Assembly: GCA_019411365.1 (NCBI GenBank)
Contig: DXQT01000012.1
Span: forward strand, 1 to 64,000
Length of the DNA stretch: 64,000 bases
Direction: 5' to 3'
DNA from: Roseburia sp.
GTDB taxonomy: Bacteria; Bacillota_A; Clostridia; Lachnospirales; Lachnospiraceae
A program made the translations under genes and the position numbers. Below, piece after piece: positions 34,101-42,554 of this stretch (the stretch's first letter is position 1; each line of letters opens with the position of its first letter). The notes beneath the pieces were generated by a model. The model saw only the letters and a list, made by a program, of their open reading frames with translations, was not told the DNA's origin and ran no database searches.

Positions 34101-35129
34101 ATGAGTAAAGTAACTATGCAGGACATTGCAGATGAATTGGGAATATCACGCGTTACGGTATGGAAAGTATTTAACAATCATTCAGGTGTTTCAGAAGCAA
34201 TACGGGAAAGCGTACTCCAAAAAGCTAAAGAATTAGGATATTCCAAATTCATGCAGGAGCCTGCCTCCATCCCTAACGATCCGCAAGAGGATAAAACAGT
34301 CTCTTTAATCGTATCCCGCCCAGACTCCTCTACATTCTGGACAAACATTATCCATAGATTAGCGCAAGAACTGGCAACCCATAATATTAACCTTCTTTAT
34401 ACTTATGTGCCATCCTCCTATACACCTTCTTATTCCTTTCCCTCTGCTCTGACAAACGGAACTGTTTCTGGGGCAATTATTCTGAATGTATATGACACGA
34501 AAATGGTTACATTAATTAATGACACGTTAAAAATTCCTAAAGTGTTCCTTGATACGGTACCCGAAGTCGGCAACCGTGCTTTACATGGCGACCTGCTGTT
34601 GATCGAAGGATATAATACCATGTATGAAATCACACAATCCATATTGGAAAGAGGAATCACGAACGTGGGGTTTATTGGTGATATCCATTACGCGATCACG
34701 AACAAAGACCGGTATATTGGTTTCTGCCATTGCCTGAAAGATCATAATATTCCCTTAAATCCAGCCATTTGCCACACGAATCCCATTGGTATTTTTTCAT
34801 ATCATAACGATCTGTATGCCTTTTTGGATTCTATCCCGGAGCTTCCACAGGCTTTCATTTGCGCAAGTGACTATATTGCCCATTTTCTTCACCTGTACCT
34901 GACAGAACATCCGGAACGTATTCCAAATGGTATTATCCTCACCGGATTTGACGGAAGCAATGAATATACCAACATCGACGGACTGCTCACAACCGCTTAC
35001 GTTCATACCAGTCTCCTTGGAAAAAGACTTTCTTTACAGATCATCTATCGGATGGATCATCCTGATGCTCCTTTCGAGCTGACATATATCAGCCCTGAAA
35101 TTGTGTATCGGAATTCTATTGTAGACTAA
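34101..35129 (+). CDS. LacI-family transcriptional regulator
   Basis: A 342-residue repressor-type protein. Residues 1-55 hold the helix-turn-helix and hinge: MQDIADELGISRVTVWKVFN, then SEAIRESVLQKAKELGY. The rest is the sugar-binding periplasmic-type fold. It is divergent from the transport-GH130-GH38 run and just before the secreted GH85 gene, so it probably controls both in response to a sugar from N-glycan breakdown. Related palindromes around 33952, 35287, 35412 and 35447 are candidate binding sites, which would also give self-control. Start at ATG 34101; AAGGAG lies 11-12 bases upstream, slightly far. Confidence 0.92.
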   Translation: MSKVTMQDIADELGISRVTVWKVFNNHSGVSEAIRESVLQKAKELGYSKFMQEPASIPNDPQEDKTVSLIVSRPDSSTFWTNIIHRLAQELATHNINLLYTYVPSSYTPSYSFPSALTNGTVSGAIILNVYDTKMVTLINDTLKIPKVFLDTVPEVGNRALHGDLLLIEGYNTMYEITQSILERGITNVGFIGDIHYAITNKDRYIGFCHCLKDHNIPLNPAICHTNPIGIFSYHNDLYAFLDSIPELPQAFICASDYIAHFLHLYLTEHPERIPNGIILTGFDGSNEYTNIDGLLTTAYVHTSLLGKRLSLQIIYRMDHPDAPFELTYISPEIVYRNSIVD

Positions 35130-35163
35130 CCTTTCAGATCCTGTTATAAAAAATTCCATCTTC

Positions 35164-35223
35164 ATTGGAATCCAGCTACTTTAGAAAACGAAAAATATAA
35201 TTGTTGTAATGCTGGATTCCAAT
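35164..35223 (+). terminator. 13-bp perfect inverted repeat with long loop after lacI
   Basis: ATTGGAATCCAGC (35164-35176) pairs with GCTGGATTCCAAT (35211-35223) across 34 bases of AT-rich loop. It may end the lacI transcript, but the T run after it is weak; a regulatory or protein-binding role is also possible. Confidence 0.45.
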
Positions 35224-35286
35224 CTGTTCGTCTACATGTTTTCCTGCTCTCACCAGAAGTTTCTGATCAACATCTTTTATAGCATT

Positions 35287-35302
35287 GTTATCAAAAGATA
35301 AC
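35287..35302. promoter_or_regulatory. Candidate operator, perfect palindrome
   Basis: GTTATCAAAAGATAAC is a perfect 6-4-6 palindrome whose GATAAC half recurs at 35412-35417 and 35457-35462. It lies upstream of the GH85 promoter. Confidence 0.5.
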
Positions 35303-35409
35303 GTGAGTATTAATTTTATTTACATTTATTAATCAAATCAGCCAAAAATCCAAAATTTTATTTGTGAAATATAGAGAAAAAGTACAAAACATAACACAAT
35401 GAGTTGACT

Positions 35410-35464
35410 TTGATAACAAAAGAAGTTAACTTTATGATAACATATTATTAACAAATGATAACAT
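35410..35464 (+). promoter_or_regulatory. GH85 promoter with overlapping operator sites
   Basis: TTGATA (35410-35415) and TATGAT (35433-35438) are 17 bases apart. GATAAC...GTTAAC (35412-35430) fills the spacer, and ATTAACAAATGATAACAT (35447-35464) lies just after the -10 box, where a bound LacI-type repressor would block transcription. About 70 bases of leader follow before the start codon. Confidence 0.55.
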
Positions 35465-35536
35465 AAGTTAAAAAATATGTTTAAGAAGTAACACTATGAA
35501 AAGACGGTGGGAGAAAAAAAAGAAAGGAAATGTTTT

Positions 35537-38371
35537 ATGAAAAACAAAGTTTTAGGAAGAAGATGCATTGCCATTTCTCTGGCAGCAGCATTATCTGCAG
35601 GCTTAACAGCCTGTGGCAGCACAGGGGGTGACACACAAACTGCCACGACGGAAACAACTCAAATAACAGAAACAGCTCAAACGGTGAAGAGAATTTATTC
35701 TCTTACGGAAGAGAATGAAAATCAGGAGCTTACGATGGCGCGTCAGCCGGAATCCTCTTACTGGTTTCCATCTGAACTTTTAAGCTGGGATGCAAAAACA
35801 GATGAAGATTTGCGTTTCAATGTAAGTACCGTTCCCCTTTCAGAGCGCGCCGCAAGAGAACATTTGCAGACAGTAAACGCAACTCAGAACAAAGAAACGA
35901 ATATCATGGCAATTTCCATTATGAACAGCAGTACAAGCGGAAACTCGCCTCATGGTCTGAATAAAGTGAATGCAAATACTTTTACCTACTGGCAGTACGT
36001 GGATACGCTGGTTTACTGGGGTGGTTCTTCCGGAGAAGGTCTCATTGTATCGCCAAGCCCTGACGTTGTAGATGCAGCACATAAAAATGGCGTAAGAGTT
36101 CTTGGAACTGTTTTCATGCCTCAGACCGCACATGGCGGTAAAATGGAATGGTTAGAAGACCTGCTTGTAAAAAATGAAGATGGCTCTTATCCAGTAGCAG
36201 ACAAACTCATTGAAGTTGCGCAGACTTATGGTTTTGAGGGCTGGTTCATGAACCAGGAAACCGAAGGAACCGATGAAGAACCGTTGACTGCAGACCATGC
36301 GGCGCGCATGCAGCAATTTATCCAATATTTCAAAGAGCAGGCACCGGATCTGGATCTGGTCTACTATGATTCCATGACCGTGGACGGCAAGATGGATTGG
36401 CAGAATGCATTGACAGAAGAAAACCTTGCTTATCTTGTGTCTGAAGACGGAAATGCCATCGCCGACGCAATGTTTCTGAATTTCTGGTGGACTACAGACA
36501 CTCTTGCCGATCAGGAACTTCTGAAGAAGTCTGCAGCGTTTGCCACAGAGAACGGTATAAACCCTTATAATCTCTATGCAGGTGTAGATATCCAGAGCGA
36601 GGGCTATAATACGGAAATTAAATGGGATTTATTCGAAAATGAAGAAGGCGGAACTTACACTTCACTGGGGCTTTACTGTCCAAGCTGGGCTTATGCTTCT
36701 GCTGATACGATCCAGAATTTCTGGAAACAGGAAAATAAACTCTGGGTTAACTCCATGGGTGATCCATCCGCAGATGTAAAAAAACTTAGTAACACACAGT
36801 GGAAGGGTATTTCCTCTTATATAGTAGAGCGTACACCTTTGACGTCTCTTCCGTTTGTAACAAATTTCTCTACAGGTAATGGTTACAGTTTCTTTAAGAA
36901 TGGCAGCCAGATAAGCTTACTTGACTGGAACAACCGAAGCATTGCAGATATTATGCCAACCTACCGTTATATCATTGAAAACGGTGACGGCAATAAATTA
37001 AGTGCTGATCTGGATGTAGCAGATGCTTACTATGGTGGAACAAGCCTCATTTTAAGAGGCAATATGGCAAAGGATACCTCTTCCACAATTAAGTTATATG
37101 CTGCAGAACTTACCGCTGCAGACAATATGATATATACTACTGCTGCAAAGGCAAAGGGAGCAGAAATTACTTTAAATGCGGTACTTGAATTAGAAGATGG
37201 TTCTGTTGTGACATTAGAGGGTGACCAGAACGTAGGTGAGGAATGGACCGTTGTCTCTTATGATACTTCTTCTATCATAGGAAAGATGATCAAATCCATC
37301 TCTTATGAAATAACTTCTGCTGAAGATGTAAGCGGACTGCAGTTACGTTTCGGTAACATCACAATGATGGAGGCAGATTCCGAAGAAAAGTCAACCGTAA
37401 GCAATCTGGAAGTATTAGATTCCGAGTTTGATGAAGATGGAATGTATGCAGGTGTACGTCTTGCGTGGAGTTCAGATATAGCTGCTGATTATTATGAAGT
37501 TTACCGTGTGAATCAGGATAATTCCAAATCCCTGCTTGGCGTATCCAACACAACCAGTTTCTATATCAACACACTTCCTCGTACAGATGATACCAACAAG
37601 TCTACTTTTGAGGTCGTTCCAGTCAATGCAGCTTTAGAAGAGGGAAACAGTGCGCAGGTCGTTATGGATTGGCCGGACAACAGTCTGCCGAAAGCAGATT
37701 TTGCAGCAGATGTAACACTGGCTGCACCAGATGCGAAGATCACTTTTGAAAGTTTATGCTCTGCAAATACAGAAACCGTAAACTGGACATTTACAGGAGC
37801 AGATATCGAAACAGCAGAAGGAGAGAGCGTATCGGTATCTTATCCAGAAGAGGGCATCTACAATGTTAAGGTAACAGCAGTGAATAAGGCTGGAAGCATT
37901 GAGAAAGAAAAAGAAGGCTATATTGTCATCACCTCAGATGCAGCAGATGGTCTTGTACTTCTTTCCCAGGGAGCAGACACTGAAGCAGACGCATATGTAA
38001 ATGAAAACGAAGCACCCGAGTTTGCAGTAGATGGCGATGTTACGACGAAATGGTGTGCAACAGGAGCTGCACCTCATGAAATCACCCTCGATTTAGGCGA
38101 AGTGACTACCGTAAGTGCCGTTGATATTTCCCATGCAGAAGCAGGTGGCGAGAGTGCAGACATGAACACGAAATCTTATACCATTCTTGTCAGCCAGGAT
38201 GGAAATAGTTTTGAAGAAGTATACAGCGTGACAAAAAATACAAATGGCATGACACACAATGCATTTACACCAAAAGAGGCACAGTATGTGAAACTCATAG
38301 TAAATAAACCTACACAAGGAAGCGACAGTGCTGCGCGTATTTACGAGATTGAGGTTTATGGAATAAAATAA
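35537..38371 (+). CDS. GH85 endo-beta-N-acetylglucosaminidase, cell-surface lipoprotein
   Basis: A 944-residue secreted enzyme. The signal peptide ends with lipobox LTACGS (Cys near residue 25). The GH85 barrel (about 60-400) shows ANTFTYWQYVDTLVYWGG, NGVRVLGTVFMPQ and the catalytic Asn-Glu block FEGWFMNQETEG (about residue 245), followed by VYYDSMTVDGKMDWQN. Then come a beta-domain, a fibronectin-like part, a PKD-like domain (about 690-770) and a C-terminal F5/8 (CBM32-like) domain (about 800-944). GH85 cuts between the two core GlcNAc residues of N-glycans, leaving one on the protein. It is the likely entry step of the locus. ATG 35537 follows AAAGGAAA; the in-frame ATG 30 bases upstream is less likely. 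Confidence 0.93.
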   Translation: MKNKVLGRRCIAISLAAALSAGLTACGSTGGDTQTATTETTQITETAQTVKRIYSLTEENENQELTMARQPESSYWFPSELLSWDAKTDEDLRFNVSTVPLSERAAREHLQTVNATQNKETNIMAISIMNSSTSGNSPHGLNKVNANTFTYWQYVDTLVYWGGSSGEGLIVSPSPDVVDAAHKNGVRVLGTVFMPQTAHGGKMEWLEDLLVKNEDGSYPVADKLIEVAQTYGFEGWFMNQETEGTDEEPLTADHAARMQQFIQYFKEQAPDLDLVYYDSMTVDGKMDWQNALTEENLAYLVSEDGNAIADAMFLNFWWTTDTLADQELLKKSAAFATENGINPYNLYAGVDIQSEGYNTEIKWDLFENEEGGTYTSLGLYCPSWAYASADTIQNFWKQENKLWVNSMGDPSADVKKLSNTQWKGISSYIVERTPLTSLPFVTNFSTGNGYSFFKNGSQISLLDWNNRSIADIMPTYRYIIENGDGNKLSADLDVADAYYGGTSLILRGNMAKDTSSTIKLYAAELTAADNMIYTTAAKAKGAEITLNAVLELEDGSVVTLEGDQNVGEEWTVVSYDTSSIIGKMIKSISYEITSAEDVSGLQLRFGNITMMEADSEEKSTVSNLEVLDSEFDEDGMYAGVRLAWSSDIAADYYEVYRVNQDNSKSLLGVSNTTSFYINTLPRTDDTNKSTFEVVPVNAALEEGNSAQVVMDWPDNSLPKADFAADVTLAAPDAKITFESLCSANTETVNWTFTGADIETAEGESVSVSYPEEGIYNVKVTAVNKAGSIEKEKEGYIVITSDAADGLVLLSQGADTEADAYVNENEAPEFAVDGDVTTKWCATGAAPHEITLDLGEVTTVSAVDISHAEAGGESADMNTKSYTILVSQDGNSFEEVYSVTKNTNGMTHNAFTPKEAQYVKLIVNKPTQGSDSAARIYEIEVYGIK

Positions 38372-38414
38372 AGAATTTCCTGCTATTTATAAAGTGATAT
38401 ATTACAAACTCAAA

Positions 38415-38458
38415 GGCCGCTCTCGTTACCTTAAAAACAATTCATAACGAGAGCGGCC
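38415..38458 (+). terminator. Strong hairpin terminator after GH85
   Basis: A perfect 14-bp stem GGCCGCTCTCGTTA/TAACGAGAGCGGCC with a 16-base loop lies 43 bases after the stop. The T content after it is moderate (ATATTTTAGTATATTTG). Confidence 0.75.
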
Positions 38459-38636
38459 GCATATTTTAGTATATTTGTAAACCCTTTTATAAAAAAATGA
38501 TATGACTATATTTTACGTCTCTTGCACAGTTGTTTATTTTCGTACATATAAACATCCGCCTTATCCAATAACATCTGCATGGTATACGCACCATCTTCGC
38601 CCGGAAATGCCCAGCCGCATGCATAGTCAATCTGTT

Positions 38637-38738
38637 CTAGTATACAGGTAAATCCACGTTGCTGCACTGTACGGGAATATCATCCCCCCGAAGCTGCTGT
38701 CTGGAGGACACCCGGAGAAGGCAGTTAACTCTTTTCAT
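38637..38738 (-). pseudogene. N-terminal stub of a large serine recombinase
   Basis: ATG 38738 reads MKRVNCLLRVSSRQQ...DDIPVQ, the start of resolvase/invertase-type recombinases with the catalytic Ser in the RVS(S/T) motif. After about 27 residues it runs into the diguanylate cyclase remnant and stops at 38637. It overlaps the small gene upstream by 14 bases, as in intact conjugative elements where these two are adjacent. Confidence 0.65.
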
Positions 38739-38871
38739 CGGCTGCCTCCCTCTGCTGTAAATACTTTTTCTGTAACATGTCCTGCACGGTTTCCACCACG
38801 CCCGAAGACTCTCTGGCAAACTTCACCCGGACCAGATAGCACTTATCCTCTACGGTAATGTACATTTCCAT
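38725..38871 (-). CDS. Small element-borne protein (48 residues) preceding the recombinase
   Basis: ATG 38871 to TAA 38725 encodes MEMYITVEDKCYLVRVKFA... ending REAADEKS. I do not know its function; similar short genes precede serine recombinases in mobile elements of Clostridia as I remember them. It is intact although its neighbour is cut. It may be expressed without role. Confidence 0.5.
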   Translation of the reverse strand: MEMYITVEDKCYLVRVKFARESSGVVETVQDMLQKKYLQQREAADEKS

Positions 38872-38882
38872 AGCACAACACC

Positions 38883-38923
38883 GCCCCATCTCCTTTTCTT
38901 ATTTCTATGAAAAGAGGTGGGGC
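38883..38923 (-). terminator. Hairpin upstream of the 48-residue gene
   Basis: GCCCCA.CTC.TTTTC pairs with GAAAAGAGGTGGGGC across a 10-base loop. It lies 11 bases before the start codon of the small gene, so it may end upstream transcripts of the former element or shape its leader. Confidence 0.5.
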
Positions 38924-39774
38924 AGTATGTCTTTGTTCTATATAAACTTTTTAACGGTTCCTCAACTTCTGGCAGGCTGTAGACTCTTTCACTGTCTCTG
39001 GGGTATTAAGAAGCAGCTCACAGGCATCTTTATTAGGTAATCCGGTATGGGCATCCGTATATGCCTTCTGTTCTAAACAGTTTATTATTCATTGCCATTT
39101 TCATTGCTGTCAGCGTCTGCATAATGATCAAAATCACCAGGCACAACATATCAAGTGCGGACAGAAACTCTATTGTGCGAATCTTTATAGCAATCTTTTC
39201 TGAATAATTTTCTGCAGCAAATACCGTTTCATCTGCCATCTCAAAATAAATTTCACTCATATTTACAATATCCGTATTTTGGTAGCCCTTACTTCTCACT
39301 GCCCCGATTTCTGTTTTTCATTTTTCCCAATATTCACTCTGAATCCGCAGCTTATCCTGATATTCTTTGTCATGGATCTTTACCAGATCATATTGTCCTT
39401 CCTGATATCTTAAGCCACTCAGGATATCATCCAGATATTTTATCAATTCATCCTTCTGATTTCCTGCGATTTCTAATTTACCTCACGCTGTGTCGCTCCA
39501 CGTACCAGACCCGCATAATTTATTACGCGTGCAGTCCCTTGTAACCTGTTAATCTGTATTATCATAAAAACAATGAGAAATATTAATATCAATATCAGAC
39601 AGCTTTGTATGATGCCTATTATATTTTTTATTCTCTTATCCGACCGTATTTCTTTGTTCATCATACCTCTCGTATTTACCCATGATAACATTCTTTCAAA
39701 AGAAAGTCTATCTGATATATTCCGAACTTCTGAATCATAAGTATTTACAATATTCCATACCCACTCTGATCCGT

Positions 39775-42450
39775 TTATGCTCTCCATCCGATCGTACGTA
39801 TCTCATGTTTTCCTAACACGATTTCATTCTCTTCTTTCTGTAACCGGTCTTTTTCTAACAGATCATAGGTAAAAATCTCAGGCTGTGAGACAGTCACCGT
39901 CGTCTCTTCATCTGAAAGGTTGCAGAAACGCAGAATGACATCCCCGGTAAGCATACTGTGTTTCAGTGCGGTCGGAACTGCCTGTAAATGTTTCTTTTCT
40001 ACAAACCGGTATGTTTGTGGCAGGGTTCCCGTCTGTCTTTCCATTCCCGCGGTCTGCCAGTCTGTCTGGAACTGGTATGCCTCCTCGTAGGAATGATAAA
40101 GTTCCTCTCCCATGCCATGTGGGATGATCTCATATTCCGTGGTCTTTTCGCCCAGGCACTGTGCTTCCGGTGTTAAAAATACACCCCAGTCTCCCAGTTC
40201 ACGTACACCACGGTGAAGTGTTACCGCAATCGTATTTTTTCCGTCACGCAAAATCTCATACTCTGCAAGACCTTTATTGGCGATAGTAAGTCCATATGCA
40301 TCCTCATGCACATTGACAAAACACTGCTGATGCTGGGCATTGCACGGATTTTCCCATGTGTCTGCCGGTACGTTCGGGCGCTTTGCCACCTCAAACACAG
40401 AATCTGCGTAATGGAAATCTGTCTTTAATCCCGTCTCAAAAAGGACGCGCAGACGATGATCTTTGATCTGGTTATTGAAAGTGGTCTTTACTTTCAGTCC
40501 TTTTCCGTTCTTCTCTAAGGTATACTCTGCCACGATCTCAAATGGAACCAAATGACTGCCACGGGATGCCTTGCGATATTTAAACTCTACAAGATCCTCA
40601 ATCTCTCCTGCCAGCGTTTTATCGGCTGCATCCGGGAGCATCATCGTATGTTTTACACGGATCACGGCCTGGCATGCATTATCTTCTGCCACCGTAATCT
40701 CTGCTTTCGTCCCTTTTGTAGTCACCGGTATGTCATTTACCGGGGCAAAGAAAATATATTCGTTTCCGATATCCCCGCAGTCCTCAAAGATACCAAGATC
40801 CTTGTATACATGACCTGTCTTTTTATCGGTCAGTTCCACAGAACCGTCCGGTTCAAAGTGTGCCTTTAAAAACTCATTTTCCATTGTATTCTCTGTAGTG
40901 ATCAGTGAATTAGCCGTATTGATATCTTCTGCCTCTGCCAGCACATAAGTGTCCCATCCAAATGCCGGCACACCGGCTGCCTCCATGGTAATCTTTACGC
41001 GCTTTGCAATATATGGCTGGCGGAATTTATCTTTTGGCAGATCATAGTTAAAATGATTTGCAATTTCAGTGACAACCGCCGGGATCTCTCTCCCGTCTTT
41101 GTCAAGTACGCGGTATTCCGGGAGTTTCTTTTCATGCATGCGTGCTATCACTTCGGCTAACGGTGCCTCACTGAAATACATGCGATCGGTTTCTAACTCC
41201 ATCTCCACAACACCTGTGCGGTCCCAGCCGGTCGTATTGACCACGACAAATGGAATGTTTCCTTCCTTCACTGCACTGGTATTGATCTTTCCTTTCAGAT
41301 AGTCCATACACATGGAAATAATGTGCAGTGCCACCTGTTCTGTCTTTTCAAAACGGGTTATCATCTCACGATGTACATCATCCACGCTGCATCCGCAGAT
41401 ACTGTCGTGCGGATGATTCTGCATCAGAAGTTTCCATCCATAAGTAAACAGATCCTGCGGATATTCCATCCCCTCTTTTGCCGCAATCGCAGCGAGCGGT
41501 TCTGCCACTTTCTCAAACAGCATCTCACAGCGGACATTCCACTGTTTGATATAAATGCGGGAGGATGCTGTGTTCGCTAACGTATACCATCCATCCGTCT
41601 TCTGGCTGCGCAGTTCGCCCGTGATCATGTTCAGATCGTCCGGCAGTTCCTTTTTTATCTGCTCCACATAACCGGTGAAATCAGAATGTACGAAATCCAC
41701 ATCCGGGTACAGCGCATTTGCCGTGCGGATGGCAGCTGACAGATCCGTCTGTACCGGCTGATGATCACAGCCATTCATGAATAAAAGCTGGTTCGTACCG
41801 GCATAACGCACAGCATCTGCAAGTTTTTTATCCCAGTACACTTTTGACTTTTCTTCTTCCACCGGCACTTCTGCGCCGTTGTTGTACCAGTTTGCAAATA
41901 AAATGCCAAGCACCGCAGAACCGTCTGCTGACTGCCAGTTCATCTCAGAATAGGCAGACTCATAGGCGTCGGCCGTCTGATTATTAAATCCGGTCGGTTT
42001 TACACCTCTTCCGAATACTGCCGTGTCAATGCCCGCCTTCTTTAAAAGCTGCGGTGCCTGCCCCACATTTCCAAAGGAATCCGGAAAGTATCCTGTTTTT
42101 GTCCACTTTCCGCCAAATTCCTGTGCAAGTTTATAACCCATCTGTAAGTTTCTGACATTCGACTCACTGCTTGTCAGAAATTCATCCTGCAATACATACC
42201 ATGGACCAATTGCAATCCTGCCATCCCCGATCAATTTCTGCAGACGTGCACGGTTTTCGGGGCGTACCTGAAGATAATCTTCCAGCATGATGGTCTGTCC
42301 ATCCAGATGAAAATATTTATATTCTTGATCTTTCTCCATAGTATCGATCAGTGTATCCATCATTTCAATATAAAGCATATGATGTTTTTCATATGGAAGA
42401 TACCATTCTCTGTCCCAGTGTGTATGAGAAATAATATGCGCCTTTTTCAT
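39775..42450 (-). CDS. GH38 alpha-mannosidase (MngB/streptococcal GH38-like), cytoplasmic
   Basis: An 891-residue enzyme without a signal. It begins directly with the barrel: HIISHTHWDREWYLPYEKH (zinc His and Asp, about 5-20), YKYFHLDGQT, and the nucleophile Asp in GYFPDSFGNVGQAPQLLKKAG (split here; about residues 122-142). This branch includes bacterial enzymes that act on alpha-1,3-mannosides or mannosylglycerate; in this setting free oligomannosides are likely. It differs in build from the 1029-residue GH38 at 21700. I start at ATG 42450 with GGAG six bases before; the ATG at 42462 has poor spacing. It lies 104 bases after GH125 and overlaps the decayed cyclase gene by 13. Confidence 0.92.
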   Translation of the reverse strand: MKKAHIISHTHWDREWYLPYEKHHMLYIEMMDTLIDTMEKDQEYKYFHLDGQTIMLEDYLQVRPENRARLQKLIGDGRIAIGPWYVLQDEFLTSSESNVRNLQMGYKLAQEFGGKWTKTGYFPDSFGNVGQAPQLLKKAGIDTAVFGRGVKPTGFNNQTADAYESAYSEMNWQSADGSAVLGILFANWYNNGAEVPVEEEKSKVYWDKKLADAVRYAGTNQLLFMNGCDHQPVQTDLSAAIRTANALYPDVDFVHSDFTGYVEQIKKELPDDLNMITGELRSQKTDGWYTLANTASSRIYIKQWNVRCEMLFEKVAEPLAAIAAKEGMEYPQDLFTYGWKLLMQNHPHDSICGCSVDDVHREMITRFEKTEQVALHIISMCMDYLKGKINTSAVKEGNIPFVVVNTTGWDRTGVVEMELETDRMYFSEAPLAEVIARMHEKKLPEYRVLDKDGREIPAVVTEIANHFNYDLPKDKFRQPYIAKRVKITMEAAGVPAFGWDTYVLAEAEDINTANSLITTENTMENEFLKAHFEPDGSVELTDKKTGHVYKDLGIFEDCGDIGNEYIFFAPVNDIPVTTKGTKAEITVAEDNACQAVIRVKHTMMLPDAADKTLAGEIEDLVEFKYRKASRGSHLVPFEIVAEYTLEKNGKGLKVKTTFNNQIKDHRLRVLFETGLKTDFHYADSVFEVAKRPNVPADTWENPCNAQHQQCFVNVHEDAYGLTIANKGLAEYEILRDGKNTIAVTLHRGVRELGDWGVFLTPEAQCLGEKTTEYEIIPHGMGEELYHSYEEAYQFQTDWQTAGMERQTGTLPQTYRFVEKKHLQAVPTALKHSMLTGDVILRFCNLSDEETTVTVSQPEIFTYDLLEKDRLQKEENEIVLGKHEIRTIGWRA

Positions 42451-42554
42451 AGTGCTCTCCATTCCTGCCCATTTAGGACATTATAAAAATCTCTGCTTCT
42501 GCCTGTTTCCATTGATATCCCATATTTATGCACAGGCACAGATATCTTTTTAAA

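Larger units (their letters stand above)
38641..38971. mobile_element. Remnant of an integrative element inside the diguanylate cyclase gene
   Basis: About 330 bases between the two matched parts of the GGDEF domain hold the recombinase stub, the 48-residue gene and a hairpin, none of which belongs to a cyclase. The rest of the element and part of the target gene are deleted. Exact ends and attachment sites could not be identified. Confidence 0.6.
38506..39787 (-). pseudogene. Membrane diguanylate cyclase (GGDEF) gene, decayed and interrupted
   Basis: Pieces of one protein can be followed on the minus strand across several lesions. From 39787: N-terminus with one span, up to RVINYAGLVRGATQREV; a one-base loss near 39480; then KLEIAGNQKDELIKYLDDIL to SEYWEK; an in-frame TGA; then a second membrane part to TAMKMAMNNKL; a shift near 39080; then the GGDEF start AYTDAHTGLPNKDACE to STAC at about 38972. 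Here unrelated DNA is inserted and about 80 residues, including the GGDEF motif, are lost. The end of the domain resumes at about 38640 (GWAFPGEDGAY, MLLDKADVYMYENKQ) and stops at 38506. It cannot make c-di-GMP. Confidence 0.75.

Noticed and set aside
38637..38819. A 60-residue minus-strand frame beginning MPESLRAWW
   Set aside because: Its second half is the recombinase start in frame, but the first part is the 48-residue gene read out of frame; the true recombinase start is ATG 38738.
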